A stretch of 64,000 bases of DNA, from the NCBI RefSeq assembly GCF_009827395.1, contig NZ_WTYX01000002.1:930001-994000 (forward strand). Reading direction: 5' to 3'. The DNA comes from Pontixanthobacter aquaemixtae. GTDB lineage: Bacteria > Pseudomonadota > Alphaproteobacteria > Sphingomonadales > Sphingomonadaceae. Both the position numbers and the translations under genes were made by a program. The notes under the pieces were generated by a model. The model had not been told where the DNA came from. It ran no database searches and worked only from the letters and a program-made list of their open reading frames with translations. Each line of letters opens with the position of its first letter. The first letter of the stretch is position 1. Positions 49,906-61,379 of this stretch are shown piece by piece.

Positions 49906-51753
49906 ATGAATACTCTTCGCAACGCGCTGATCGGCGTATCCGCTTTGTCACTCGCCGCGTGCGGCGCCAATGGGGAAGAGGTGGCTTCGGCCCCGCCTCC
50001 CAAAGCTGCGCCCGTCGCTGATACCGCCGCAGAAGTTATCACCCAGGCAGAGCATAAGAAGCTGTTTGCGCTGTTCGCTTCGGCGGACGAGGCCGATCTC
50101 AAGCTCAACCCGATCAGCGCGCTGTTTCGCGGCGATATGCGCTATGCCGACAAGATCGGCGAGTTCGGGACAGAGGCCTATGTCCAGCAGGATATCGCCA
50201 ACTCCAAGGCCAATCTGGCTGGCCTCGCAAAGATTGATCGCGAGATTTTGAGCCCGACGGACAAGATCGCCTTTGACGTGTTCAAATATAATCAGGAACA
50301 ATCGCTGGCCGGCAACAGCGATCAAATCCGCGCGCTGACCGAAACCCGCCCGGTCAACCATTTTACCGGTTTCCATACTTTCTATCCGACTTTTGCCAGC
50401 GGAAAAGGCGCCGCGCCGTTTGCCACGGTAAAGGATTATGAGAACAACCTGTCGCGGCATAAAGACTATGTCGCGATTACCGACCGTTCGATCGCGGGCT
50501 TCCGCCGGGGCATGGAAACCGGCGTTTTCGAAACCAGCCTGACGATCAACAATGTGATCGAACAGCTCAACACGCAGCTGGGCCAAGGTCTCACCGAATC
50601 TCCGCTATGGGGGCCGATCGACAATTTTCCCGAAAGCTTTTCTGACCAGGAAAAGGCGCGCCTGACCGCTGACTATCAAAACTCGGTCAGCGAAATTTAC
50701 GCCGCGCATGCCCGTCTGCGCGATTTCCTGGTCGAGGAATATCTGCCCGTGGCGCGGACCAGCTTCGGCATGAGCGAGATGAAAGGCGGCGCGCAGCTTT
50801 ATCAGCGGATGATCGAAAACACGACCACGCTGCCGCTGACTGCCGATTATCTGCACAATCTCGGCCTGTCCGAAGTCGCGCGCATTCTGAAGGAAATGGA
50901 AGGCGTCAAACAGGAAGTCGGCTTTGAAGGGACGCTGCAGGAATTTTTCGAGCATCTGCGCAACGACCCCGAACTGCAGCCCGAAAGCCGCGAATGGCTG
51001 ACGCAGGACTATTACCGCATCGGCAAGATCGTGGACGAGAAGATCGGCGATTATTTCTCGCTCGTCCCCAAGACGCCGCTGGAAATCAAACCCTATGAGG
51101 AATTCCGCGAGAAGTTCCAGGCGGGCGGCTCCTACCAGTCGGGCTCTTTGGAGGCGGGCCGTCCGGGCGTGTTTTATTTCAACGCCTATGATCTGCCCAG
51201 CCGCAACATCATGGGCAATACCACGCTCTATCTGCACGAAGGTGCGCCGGGCCATCACTTCCAGATCAGCCTCGCGAATGAGAACGAAAAACTGCCCGCT
51301 TTCATGCGCTTTGGCGGCAACACCGCCTATGTCGAGGGGTGGGCGCTCTATTCGGAAACGATCGGTTACGAGATGGGCCTGTTCGACGATCCCTATCAGC
51401 GGATGGGAACGCTGGCGGACGAGCAATTGCGCGCGATGCGGCTGGTGGTCGATACCGGGCTCCACACCAAGGGTTGGACGCGCGATCAGGCGATCCAGTA
51501 TATGATCGACAATTCCTCCATGGGCAAAACCGATGCGACGGCAGAGGTCGAACGCTATATCGCGATCCCCACGCAGGCGCTGGCCTACAAAGTCGGCGCG
51601 CTAAAAATCCAGGAATTGCGCAAGCGCGCCGAAGACGCGCTGGGCGATGATTTCGACATCAGGGGCTTCCATGCGGCTGTGCTCGATACCGGCGCGCTGC
51701 CGCTGCCTGTCCTCGAAAAGAAGATCGACGATTGGATCGCTGCGCAGCAGTAG
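49906..51753 (+). CDS. DUF885 lipoprotein, putative metallopeptidase
   Basis: A 615-residue DUF885 protein with a lipobox (ALSLAACGAN). The family's likely metal-binding motif YLHEGAPGHHFQ is present at about 442-453, with a second conserved segment YVEGWALYSETIGYEMG. DUF885 proteins are distantly related to gluzincin carboxypeptidases and are probably peptidases. It would be anchored to the periplasmic face of the membrane. It follows the nuclease-like gene by 30 bases and completes a run of exported peptide-degrading enzymes (S9, amidohydrolase, DUF885). Confidence 0.9.
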   Translation: MNTLRNALIGVSALSLAACGANGEEVASAPPPKAAPVADTAAEVITQAEHKKLFALFASADEADLKLNPISALFRGDMRYADKIGEFGTEAYVQQDIANSKANLAGLAKIDREILSPTDKIAFDVFKYNQEQSLAGNSDQIRALTETRPVNHFTGFHTFYPTFASGKGAAPFATVKDYENNLSRHKDYVAITDRSIAGFRRGMETGVFETSLTINNVIEQLNTQLGQGLTESPLWGPIDNFPESFSDQEKARLTADYQNSVSEIYAAHARLRDFLVEEYLPVARTSFGMSEMKGGAQLYQRMIENTTTLPLTADYLHNLGLSEVARILKEMEGVKQEVGFEGTLQEFFEHLRNDPELQPESREWLTQDYYRIGKIVDEKIGDYFSLVPKTPLEIKPYEEFREKFQAGGSYQSGSLEAGRPGVFYFNAYDLPSRNIMGNTTLYLHEGAPGHHFQISLANENEKLPAFMRFGGNTAYVEGWALYSETIGYEMGLFDDPYQRMGTLADEQLRAMRLVVDTGLHTKGWTRDQAIQYMIDNSSMGKTDATAEVERYIAIPTQALAYKVGALKIQELRKRAEDALGDDFDIRGFHAAVLDTGALPLPVLEKKIDDWIAAQQ

Positions 51754-51892
51754 AGGCCTGACCCGCGCGGTCTGAGGGCGGCGGGCGCATTTCCGAAAAG
51801 GCGTGAATTGCGCTATCCATGTAACCGGTTCGCGCTTTGGTGCGAACCGGGGGCTGGGGGCACTGCGTGTCCTTGTAACAGGGACATATAAC

Positions 51893-52486
51893 ATGGACAT
51901 TTCCGCCAATCGGGCCGCGCGGCTGACCGCGCTTCTGCTGATCCTTACGGTTGTGACGCAGATCATATATTTCGCCATCTATAGCGGCGGGGGAGAGCCG
52001 CCGCGGATGATCATCTGGACCGCCGAAGCGGTTGCCTTTTTGGGCGTTTCGGTCTTTGCGCTGGTCGCGCTGGCGCGCCAGCCGCTCCACTCTGCCATGT
52101 GGGCCGCAATTGCGATGGGCGGCGTGCTCAATGTCGTGCAGGTCGGTATGGGGCTGGCCATGTTTGCCCCGCTCCAGGATGCGGGCGAAGCGATGGCGCC
52201 GGCATTTGGTGCGGTGCTGGCGGGTGCATTCTTCCTCTATTTCGCAGGCAAATTCCTGTTCGGTTTCGCCGCGATATTGATCGGCCTGGGCGTCGCGCGT
52301 TCGGGCGGGGGTGCGGGCAAAGCCCTAGGCGGTCTGGCCGCATTGGCCGGATTGGCGGCGCTGTTGGCCAATCTGGGCGCCATGGCCAAGGGAATGGATC
52401 TGGTCTTCCCGGCGGGTGCTGCGGGTACGGCGGCGACTTTGCTTCTGGCGTTGCTGCTCTGGCGGGCGGTGGACGATCCGGCCTGA
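51893..52486 (+). CDS. hypothetical membrane protein
   Basis: A 197-residue protein with six hydrophobic spans and small, Gly/Ala-rich helices (ALLLILTVVTQIIYFAIY, VAFLGVSVFALVALA, GGVLNVVQVGMGLAMF, AAILIGLGVARSGG, GLAALAGLAALLANLGAMA, TAATLLLALLLW). ATG 51893 follows an AGGGACA site. I do not recognise a named family; DUF-type proteins of this shape are frequent in sphingomonads. It stands alone between the peptidase run and the trehalose operon. Confidence 0.7.
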   Translation: MDISANRAARLTALLLILTVVTQIIYFAIYSGGGEPPRMIIWTAEAVAFLGVSVFALVALARQPLHSAMWAAIAMGGVLNVVQVGMGLAMFAPLQDAGEAMAPAFGAVLAGAFFLYFAGKFLFGFAAILIGLGVARSGGGAGKALGGLAALAGLAALLANLGAMAKGMDLVFPAGAAGTAATLLLALLLWRAVDDPA

Positions 52487-52574
52487 ACCCATTCAAAAAA
52501 AGATTGGCCCGGATCAATGAATAGCATTGCGCGGCCCATTCCCCGGAGCGGCATAGCGCGTTAGGAAGGCAGCA

Positions 52575-53315
52575 ATGTCATCCGGTCAATTGCCGCCTCC
52601 GCCGCCGCTCGACGCGCTTCTCGCGACAGGGGACGTCTCGCTGTTTCTCGATTTTGACGGGACGCTGGTGGACATCGCTTCGGGTCCCGACTCCATCGAT
52701 GTGCCGGACAATCTTGCAGCGCGGCTGGGGGCTTTGTCGAAGTCGCTCGGCGGGCGTCTTGCGCTCGTCAGCGGACGCGGTCTGGACAATTTGGGCCAGC
52801 ATGCGGGCGCGCTGGGTATTGCGCGCGCCGGATCGCACGGGGCGGAGCGGGTGCTGGCCGACGGATCGGCGCTTGGCGACACCCCGCAGCCGCTCGATCC
52901 CGATATTGTCCGGCAGCTGAAGGCAATTGCCGATGCGAGCGGGGCGTTGTTTGAACGCAAATCATTCGGCGCGGCGCTGCATTACCGCGCCGTCCCCGAA
53001 AAGGGCCCCGGTATCGCAAGCGAGGCGCTGGCCATTGCTCAGGCGGATGGTCTTGTCGCGAAACACGGAAAATGTGTTGTCGAACTGGTCCGGCCCGGTG
53101 CTGACAAAGGCGCAGCGGTTGCCGCGTTTATGGAGATCGCACCGTTTTCCGGCAGCAAACCGGTCTTTATCGGCGACGATGTGACCGATGAAGACGGCTT
53201 TGCAAAGGCGCACGAGATGGGCGGTTTCGGCATCGCCATTGGCGAGCGGGAATCGCAAAATGCCCAATTCGCACTGGACACTGTCCGCGATGTCCACGAG
53301 TGGTTAGGCCTATGA
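52575..53315 (+). CDS. otsB: trehalose-6-phosphate phosphatase
   Basis: A 246-residue HAD phosphatase. Catalytic motif I is LDFDGTLVDIA, motif II is around LVSGRGLD, and motif IV is FIGDDVTDEDGFAKA. It removes phosphate from trehalose 6-phosphate in the cytosol to give trehalose. A GGAAGGCAGC site precedes the ATG. It is the first gene of a three-gene unit; its stop overlaps the GH15 start as ATGA. Confidence 0.95.
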   Translation: MSSGQLPPPPPLDALLATGDVSLFLDFDGTLVDIASGPDSIDVPDNLAARLGALSKSLGGRLALVSGRGLDNLGQHAGALGIARAGSHGAERVLADGSALGDTPQPLDPDIVRQLKAIADASGALFERKSFGAALHYRAVPEKGPGIASEALAIAQADGLVAKHGKCVVELVRPGADKGAAVAAFMEIAPFSGSKPVFIGDDVTDEDGFAKAHEMGGFGIAIGERESQNAQFALDTVRDVHEWLGL

Positions 53316-55135
53316 ACGCACAAATTTCTCCCGCTCTGCAATCCGATTTGGACTTGTGGCCCATCGGCAATTGCCAGATCAGCGGCTTGATCGACCAGAC
53401 CGGTGCCTTGGTTTGGGGCTGCGTGCCGCGCGTCGATGGGGACCCGGTATTCTGTTCGCTGCTGAATGACAGCAACCGCGAGGCGGGCATTTGGCGCTTC
53501 GAGCTCGACGGGCAAATATCCGCCAGCCAGGAATATATCCGCAACACCCCGATCCTTGTCACCCGGCTGGAATCGGAAGACGGAAGCATTGTCGAGATAC
53601 TCGATTTCTGTCCGCGCTTTGAAGGGAACGGGCGGATGTATCGCCCGGTTGCGATTGCCCGGATTGTCAGGCCAATCGCGGGCCATCCGCGGATCAAAGT
53701 GGTGCTGCGGCCGATGAAAAATTACGGCGCGCAACTGGCTGAAATGACCAGCGGAACCAACCATATCCGCTATCTCGTCGGGCAGCAGGGCCTGCGCCTC
53801 AGCACCGACGCCCCCGTTGGCTATCTTATGGAAGGGCGCACTTTCCGGATCGAAGACGACACCCATTTCTTCCTCGGCCCTGATGAACCCTTCACCGGCA
53901 ATCTACGGGTGGAAATCCGCCGGATGGAACAATCGACGCGCAAATATTGGCAGCATTGGGCGCGCGGTCTGGCAACGCCGTTCGAATGGCAGGATGAAGT
54001 CATCCGCTGCGCGATTACGCTGAAACTGTGCCAGCATGAAGAAACCGGCGCGATCGTGGCGGCTCTGACCACTTCGATCCCCGAGCATGAAGGCAGCGAG
54101 CGTAACTGGGATTACCGCTTCTGCTGGATCCGCGATTCCTATTACACCGTGCAGGCGCTCAACCGGCTCGGCGCGCTCGATGTGCTGGAAAAATACCTCG
54201 GCTATCTGCGCAACATTGTCGATTCCGCCAAAGGCGGGCAGATCCAGCCGCTTTATTCGGTGATGGGCGAAAGCGAACTCAACGAAACCACCGCCGCGCA
54301 TCTGGCGGGCTATCGCGGGATGGGGCCGGTGCGTGTCGGGAACGCCGCCTACAAACAGGTCCAGCATGATTGCTATGGCCAGATCGTGCTGCCAACGGTG
54401 CAGGGTTTTATCGACAAACGCCTGCTGCGCATGGCGGGCGATACCGATTTTGCCAGCCTCGAAGAAGTCGGCGAAATGGCGTGGAAGATGCACGATCAAC
54501 CGGACGCCGGATTGTGGGAATTCCGCACGCGGCAGGAAGTGCACACCTATTCGGCGATCATGAGCTGGGCCGCCTGCGACCGGCTGGCCACCACCGCCGG
54601 TTGGATCGGCAAGGCTGACCGCGAGGAATTGTGGCGCAGCCGCGCCGATGCAATCCGCGCCAAAATTGAAAAAGAGGCTTGGGTCGAAGGCGATGGGAAC
54701 GGGCAGGCAGGCCATTACAAAGCCAGTTTCGAAAGCGACTATCTCGACGCCAGCTTGCTGCAGATGATCGACTTGCGCTTCCTCAGGCCCGACGATCCGC
54801 GTTTCCAATCCACCTTCGCTGCGATCGAGAAAGAACTGCGGCGCGGCGAACATATGCTGCGCTATGCGGCGGAAGATGATTTCGGAGCGCCCGAAACCGC
54901 GTTCAATGTCTGCACTTTCTGGCTGATCGAGGCGCTGCATCTCGCCGGCCGGTCGGAAGAAGCGCACAGCCTGTTTTCTACCATGCTCGGCCATACGACC
55001 GGATCGGGGATGCTGAGCGAGGATCTCGACTGGGAGACCGGCGAACTGTGGGGCAATTTCCCGCAGACATATTCGCTGGTCGGGATCATCAATTGCGCAG
55101 GGCTGTTGTCCAAGCCTTGGAACGAAGTGCGATGA
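53312..55135 (+). CDS. glycoside hydrolase family 15 protein (glucoamylase/trehalase-like)
   Basis: A 607-residue GH15 protein with an N-terminal beta domain, then the (alpha/alpha)6 barrel with RNWDYRFCWIRDSYY. The end has LLSEDLDWETGELWGNFPQTYSLVGIINCAGLL, which provides the two catalytic acids. GH15 includes glucoamylases and the bacterial trehalases first found in mycobacteria. No signal peptide is present, so it acts inside the cell. Overlaps of 4 bases on both sides (ATGA with otsB, ATGA with otsA) tie it to trehalose metabolism; trehalose hydrolysis is the likely activity. Confidence 0.9.
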   Translation: MNAQISPALQSDLDLWPIGNCQISGLIDQTGALVWGCVPRVDGDPVFCSLLNDSNREAGIWRFELDGQISASQEYIRNTPILVTRLESEDGSIVEILDFCPRFEGNGRMYRPVAIARIVRPIAGHPRIKVVLRPMKNYGAQLAEMTSGTNHIRYLVGQQGLRLSTDAPVGYLMEGRTFRIEDDTHFFLGPDEPFTGNLRVEIRRMEQSTRKYWQHWARGLATPFEWQDEVIRCAITLKLCQHEETGAIVAALTTSIPEHEGSERNWDYRFCWIRDSYYTVQALNRLGALDVLEKYLGYLRNIVDSAKGGQIQPLYSVMGESELNETTAAHLAGYRGMGPVRVGNAAYKQVQHDCYGQIVLPTVQGFIDKRLLRMAGDTDFASLEEVGEMAWKMHDQPDAGLWEFRTRQEVHTYSAIMSWAACDRLATTAGWIGKADREELWRSRADAIRAKIEKEAWVEGDGNGQAGHYKASFESDYLDASLLQMIDLRFLRPDDPRFQSTFAAIEKELRRGEHMLRYAAEDDFGAPETAFNVCTFWLIEALHLAGRSEEAHSLFSTMLGHTTGSGMLSEDLDWETGELWGNFPQTYSLVGIINCAGLLSKPWNEVR

Positions 55136-56520
55136 GCAGGCTGGTTATCATTTCCAACCGCGTTGCCGTGCCCAAAGCGCGCGGTGCGGCCGGTGCGCAA
55201 GGCGGGCTGGCGGGGGCGCTCAATTCCGCGCTCAAGAAATTTGGCGGGATATGGTTCGGCTGGTCGGGCGAAGAATCGAGCGAAACCACCGGCCATATCC
55301 AGCTGCAAACCGATGATGGCGTAACCACCGCGACGATTGATCTGAGCGAAACCGACATTGAAGAATATTACAACGGCTATGCCAATTCGACCTTGTGGCC
55401 TCTGTTCCATTACCGGCTCGATCTGACCGAGTACGAGAACGAAACCGGCCGCGGTTATGAACGGGTCAACGAGACATTTGCCAATAGCGTCGCCCCGTTG
55501 ATCGATCCTGACGATCTGATCTGGGTGCATGATTACCACTTGTTGCCCTTGGGCGAACGGCTGCGGTCGCACGGGGCGAAGAACCGGATCGGCTTTTTCC
55601 TGCATACGCCGTGGCCGCCCGCGCGGCTGTTCGTCTCGCTGCCGTATCACGAGCGGCTGGTGCGCACGATGCTGGAATATGATGTGATCGGTTTCCAGAC
55701 CGGGGAATGGCTCGGCAGCTTCCTGCATTATTGCGAAAAAGAACTGGGCGCCGAGGTTGATGAAAGCACTGGCCGGATCGCTTTCGAGGATAAGGAAACC
55801 TTTGCGCGGGCCTATCCGATCGGGGTCGATTGGGATCATATCCAGACGCAAGGCAAGACCAAGGAAGCAAAGAACGCAGAGCAGCGGGTGATTGACAGCA
55901 CGCGCAACCGGATCGCGATGATCGGCGTTGACCGGCTCGACTATTCAAAAGGCCTGCCCGAGAGGATCGACGGCATTTCGCGCTTTTTTGACCAGAATCC
56001 GGACCGAACGCGCGACCTTGTCTTTATCCAGATCGCGCCGCCCAGCCGCGAGGATGTCGACAGCTACCAGAAAATCCGTGCGGAGCTGGAGCAGAAGACC
56101 GGCCAGATCAACGGCGCGCGCAGCGAGGTCGATCTGGTCCCGATCCGCTACGTCAACAAAGGCCACTCGCTGGCCGAACTGTGCGGCTTCTATCGCGCTT
56201 CGAAGATTTGCCTGGTTACGCCGCTTCGTGACGGGATGAATCTGGTCGCCAAGGAATATGTCGCGGCGCAAGATCCCGAGGATCCGGGCGTGCTGATCCT
56301 GTCCCAATTTGCCGGCGCGGCGCATCAATTGACCGAAGCGGTATTGGTCAATCCGCACAGCCCGGACAATCTGGCGCGGGCCATTCGCACCGCTCTCGAT
56401 ATGCCGCTGGAAGAACGCAAGCGGCGCTATGAAGCGCTGGTCAAAACCGTGCGCGAAGACGACATCCACGGCTGGACCAACAATTTCATGCGCGATCTGC
56501 GAGAGCTTGGGGCGCAGTAG
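55132..56520 (+). CDS. otsA: trehalose-6-phosphate synthase
   Basis: A 462-residue GT20 glycosyltransferase. It joins glucose from UDP- or GDP-glucose to glucose 6-phosphate. Visible motifs are LVIISNRVAVPK, GGLAGALNSALKKFGG, WVHDYHLLPLGERLR, VDRLDYSKGLPERI and VTPLRDGMNLVAKEYVAAQ. It is the last gene of the otsB-GH15-otsA unit, coupled by ATGA. Trehalose would serve as an osmotic or desiccation protectant. Confidence 0.96.
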   Translation: MSRLVIISNRVAVPKARGAAGAQGGLAGALNSALKKFGGIWFGWSGEESSETTGHIQLQTDDGVTTATIDLSETDIEEYYNGYANSTLWPLFHYRLDLTEYENETGRGYERVNETFANSVAPLIDPDDLIWVHDYHLLPLGERLRSHGAKNRIGFFLHTPWPPARLFVSLPYHERLVRTMLEYDVIGFQTGEWLGSFLHYCEKELGAEVDESTGRIAFEDKETFARAYPIGVDWDHIQTQGKTKEAKNAEQRVIDSTRNRIAMIGVDRLDYSKGLPERIDGISRFFDQNPDRTRDLVFIQIAPPSREDVDSYQKIRAELEQKTGQINGARSEVDLVPIRYVNKGHSLAELCGFYRASKICLVTPLRDGMNLVAKEYVAAQDPEDPGVLILSQFAGAAHQLTEAVLVNPHSPDNLARAIRTALDMPLEERKRRYEALVKTVREDDIHGWTNNFMRDLRELGAQ

Positions 56521-56689
56521 CGCGCTGGACCTTTTGCGCATGCAGGCGTAGCCTCTGCAGGTCAGCGGGAACCAGCGGCAGAGAATGGAGCGCAGCAGCA
56601 ACGCGCCGCCCTGCCTTCCAAGGATCACAACGCGCATTTGCACTGTTTCCTTGCGGGGCCCGCCTGCGGATCGGGAAAGGAGCAAAGCC

Positions 56690-57088
56690 ATGCCTGCCGA
56701 AATCGATTATCCTGCCTGGATCATGCTTGTCACCGGCATTTATGCCGCTGCAGCAGGGATTGGCGAGTGGCGACGACCGGGATCGTGGGAAGCGATGGTG
56801 GTCGATATCACCGGCAATGGCGCGGTGCGGTTTCTGACCGGGATTTTCTGCCTCTGCATTGGCACGGTCCTGTATCTGTCCGCGGCATGGGACACCTCTG
56901 ACTGGATGCAGATTGCGATCAAGATTATTGGCGGCTGGGTGGTGATCGAAGGCGCGCTGATTCTGGCCTTTGGCGATCTGTTCATGGGTTTTGCGCGCGG
57001 AATGATGTCGATGGTCAACCGCTTCTGGGCGGGAATATCGGTTGCAATCGGTCTCGCCGCGATCGTCATGGCGATAATGCGGATATAG
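56690..57088 (+). CDS. hypothetical small membrane protein
   Basis: A 132-residue protein with four spans (WIMLVTGIYAAAAGIGEW, AVRFLTGIFCLCIGTVLYL, IAIKIIGGWVVIEGALILAFG, FWAGISVAIGLAAIVMAIM). ATG 56690 follows a strong GGAAAGGAG ribosome site, which decides the start. I recognise no named family. It lies between otsA and the thiamine riboswitch, on the same strand, with 170 bases before it, so it probably has its own promoter. Confidence 0.7.
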   Translation: MPAEIDYPAWIMLVTGIYAAAAGIGEWRRPGSWEAMVVDITGNGAVRFLTGIFCLCIGTVLYLSAAWDTSDWMQIAIKIIGGWVVIEGALILAFGDLFMGFARGMMSMVNRFWAGISVAIGLAAIVMAIMRI

Positions 57089-57172
57089 CCCGCACCCATC
57101 CGTTTTTTGCCCGGCATCCGGGCGACACCGCGCTGGACCTTTGGGCATTCTGCGCCTAACTATCTTGCATCC

Positions 57173-59189
<2,017 letters not shown>

Positions 59190-59326
59190 GCGCCGCCTAG
59201 ATGCTCGCCAACCCAACAGATTGCGCAAGAATCTGACAGAAAATCCCCGTTCATTGACAGTAAAGCTCTGCATCCGCAGTTTACTCAAACAATTCAGGGA
59301 TTCTTATGTAACTAGGGGAGTTTACA

Positions 59327-59641
59327 ATGAAGTATCTACCGGTTCTTTTGGGCATTTCCTTTGTCGCAACGGCTTGCACCACGCCATATGCAACCGCGCA
59401 TGATGCGGGCCTGGCACCTGCTGCCAAATGCGCCCCGATCTCCGCTGACAATTGGGCGAAAGTCCGCAACGGCATGACCTTGAGCGAGGTTGAACATGTG
59501 CTGGGCTGCAAAGCCAATCACTTGCAAACCAACGAGTTCAAGACATTCACCTCGGATACCTGGCTGTTCAAACGCGGCAGCGAACACCTCGCCAGCGTCG
59601 GCATCCGCGACGGCAAAGTCTGGCACAAACGACTGCACTGA
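59327..59641 (+). CDS. small lipoprotein, SmpA/BamE-like domain candidate
   Basis: A 104-residue protein with a lipobox (FVATACTTP). The mature part (NWAKVRNGMTLSEVEHVLGCK, then TWLFKRGSEHLASVGIRDGKVWHKR) follows the pattern of the BamE/BLIP-like fold, in which a short motif G-M-T-x-x-x-V-x-x-x-L-G precedes two beta strands. It is probably anchored in the outer membrane or periplasm. The function is unknown and it is too small to be the main BamE. It stands alone after thiC. Confidence 0.65.
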   Translation: MKYLPVLLGISFVATACTTPYATAHDAGLAPAAKCAPISADNWAKVRNGMTLSEVEHVLGCKANHLQTNEFKTFTSDTWLFKRGSEHLASVGIRDGKVWHKRLH

Positions 59642-59736
59642 TCGCGGACGCTGCGGGGGGGTGGGAGCTTTCGTAGCTCTGCCACGAGCTGCTGTGTGGG
59701 CGGCATCGAGTGTGCATTGGTGCCTAGTGGCCGTAG

Positions 59737-59756
59737 ATTCCCGCCTACGCGGGAAT
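59737..59756. repeat. short REP-like hairpin
   Basis: ATTCCCGC-CTAC-GCGGGAAT forms a perfect 8-base-pair hairpin, followed by GACTGA. This is a common form of proteobacterial REP (the reverse of VIPAWAGI/FPRRREM-type repeat translation). It lies in the gap between two convergent genes. Confidence 0.7.
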
Positions 59757-59819
59757 GACTGAGTGTTGCTGCAAAGTTCTTAGGTCCGAGAGCCTCAGTG
59801 TTTTGCTTCAACAGGCTGC

Positions 59820-60413
59820 TTATCCAGCCGGCACCAACTTCTCCACCAGCGCCCGCAGTTCCTTTGGCGTTGTGTGCCCAGCGATCACTTCGTGGTAGCC
59901 AATACCCGCTTTTCGCAAGGCTTCTTTCTTTACTGCGTCACGTGCAGCGGCGCTGCCCTGATGGTGGCCGGTGCCTTGGTACTCCAGTGCGTGAACAACG
60001 CGGCACTTCTCGTCCATCAGCGCGAAATCAACCCGCTTGGAGTTGACCGACAGAAAAGCCTTCTTGTCTCTACTGCCGAGAAATTCGCCCAAACTGACTT
60101 GGGCCATAACCTGCCAATCTGAGTTTCTGGCCAGTACCGCTTGATCCAAAGCCTTGAATACGATCCCCTCGGGTTTGTTGAGGAGAGGTCGCGAATAGAA
60201 TTGCGCGGACATAACCTTGTCGAGTTGGTCAATCGCCAACTGGCCATTCTTTGTTTGTTGCCGTCCAGCCCAATATGCACGATTGCGACCGATCTTTGAT
60301 TTTTCCCCCATCACCAACACAACCAGGAACAACCCACCCACCGCAAGGGCTAAGCCCATGACTAGCGAGAATGTCGGACCGGGACTGTTTAGAAACGTGC
60401 TGACCGTATCCAT
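59820..60413 (-). CDS. DUF2726 domain protein, membrane-anchored
   Basis: A 197-residue protein with one N-terminal membrane span (FSLVMGLALAVGGLFLVVLVMG) and a cytosolic DUF2726 domain. Visible are PLLNKPEGIVFKALDQAVL, KRVDFALMDEKCRVVHALEYQGTGHHQ and KKEALRKAGIGYHEV. This is a nuclease-like alpha/beta fold with the D-x(n)-E-x-Q pattern of PD-(D/E)xK enzymes, though activity is unproven. Such proteins are often found in accessory regions. It converges with the small lipoprotein gene. Confidence 0.85.
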   Translation of the reverse strand: MDTVSTFLNSPGPTFSLVMGLALAVGGLFLVVLVMGEKSKIGRNRAYWAGRQQTKNGQLAIDQLDKVMSAQFYSRPLLNKPEGIVFKALDQAVLARNSDWQVMAQVSLGEFLGSRDKKAFLSVNSKRVDFALMDEKCRVVHALEYQGTGHHQGSAAARDAVKKEALRKAGIGYHEVIAGHTTPKELRALVEKLVPAG

Positions 60414-60516
60414 TGTTGAACCTGCTAACGTAATTCGTGAACTTCCGAAGAAGTGCTAGCTTGTTTTGCTTTCCAAATACTTTCCTACACTCCCAAAATC
60501 TGCCTTACCCTGCCGG

Positions 60517-60787
60517 ATGAGCAAGCACGATACATCCCTTTCGCCCGCCACCACCTCTAATCGCACCCAACGTCACGACGGCTGGACCCTCGCCAAACAG
60601 GCCGCGTTTCTCCGCGCTCAACGGGGGCGAGATGCCGGTGTTCTTTCAGGCCTGTCCTGAGCCTGTCGAAGGGGCGAGCAGATCGGCAGCTACCGCAAGT
60701 TTGACCCCCGCCTCCGAGAGGGCAGGCGAGCGGCTGACGGTTGCGCTGCTGGGCAAGTTCATGCTGGGCGGCAATTCAAGAGGCTGA
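60517..60787 (+). pseudogene. decayed DNA-binding-type gene split by a REP insertion
   Basis: Fragments in different frames read HDGWTLAKQAAFLRA, GEMPVFFQ, GEQIGSYRKFD and ERLTVALLGKFMLGG. In intact sphingomonad homologues, as I recall them, these follow one another with an HTH segment (AAxxVGMSRQSAYRLR) between the first two. Here that middle part is missing. The 17-base repeat CCTGAGCCTGTCGAAGG at 60656-60672 sits exactly between FFQ and GEQ, and about 25 bases are added before ERLT. The whole is non-functional. This accounts for the 426-base gap between genes. Confidence 0.6.
60656..60672. repeat. single REP arm inside a pseudogene
   Basis: CCTGAGCCTGTCGAAGG is a variant of the arms at 37224-37298. 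It appears as one copy at the break between two pieces of the decayed gene. Confidence 0.65.
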
Positions 60788-60839
60788 GCGGGGACGGCAA
60801 AAGTGACCCAGTGTCACCTTTGTCACCCGCCGCCGCGCG

Positions 60840-61379
60840 TCAATATTCCCAGCGCTCGGTCAGCATTTTGGCTTCGCCGTCTTTCACCGCGATTTCAGCG
60901 GAGGGGGCTTCGGGTTTGCCGTCTGCAAACAATTCGTAGATCACCGTGCCGTCATTCTGGATGCTTTCGATGACACGCACCGGGTCAAACATGCCGTCCA
61001 CGCCTTCGCTCGCGGCGCGGGCATCGGCGGGTACATCGGCCCATGCGAGATCGCGTTGCACCTCGACCACGGTGAAGCTGCCATCGTCGTTCTGCAATAT
61101 GTCCAGCTCGACTTCGCTGCCATCGGGGCGGGTGCCTTCCACATCGAAGAAAACCTTGCCTTCGCGTTCCTTGCGCTCGACCTCGGCGATGGTCATGCCG
61201 GCGATCTTCTCTTCGACGACGGTGAGGATGCCTTCGGGAAGATCGGCGGGGTCGATCTCGGTGGAGACCTGCTCTGGCGCGTCATCAAGGATGGCGCTGT
61301 CTTCGGTTTCGGCCGAACAGGCGGCCAGCGCGAAAGCCAGCGGCAGCGAGAGAGCGAGTGAAGTGGTGTGATTGCGCAT
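60840..61379 (-). CDS. hypothetical lipoprotein, PepSY-like
   Basis: A 179-residue acidic lipoprotein with signal and lipobox LAACSAE. The mature middle (IAGMTIAEVERKEREGKVFFDVEGTRPDGSEVELDILQNDDGSFTVVEVQRDL) is two beta strands and a helix like half of a PepSY domain, repeated weakly afterwards. PepSY-like proteins inhibit or sense proteases and metals; function here is not known. It starts at ATG 61379 and ends beside the pseudogene. Confidence 0.65.
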   Translation of the reverse strand: MRNHTTSLALSLPLAFALAACSAETEDSAILDDAPEQVSTEIDPADLPEGILTVVEEKIAGMTIAEVERKEREGKVFFDVEGTRPDGSEVELDILQNDDGSFTVVEVQRDLAWADVPADARAASEGVDGMFDPVRVIESIQNDGTVIYELFADGKPEAPSAEIAVKDGEAKMLTERWEY

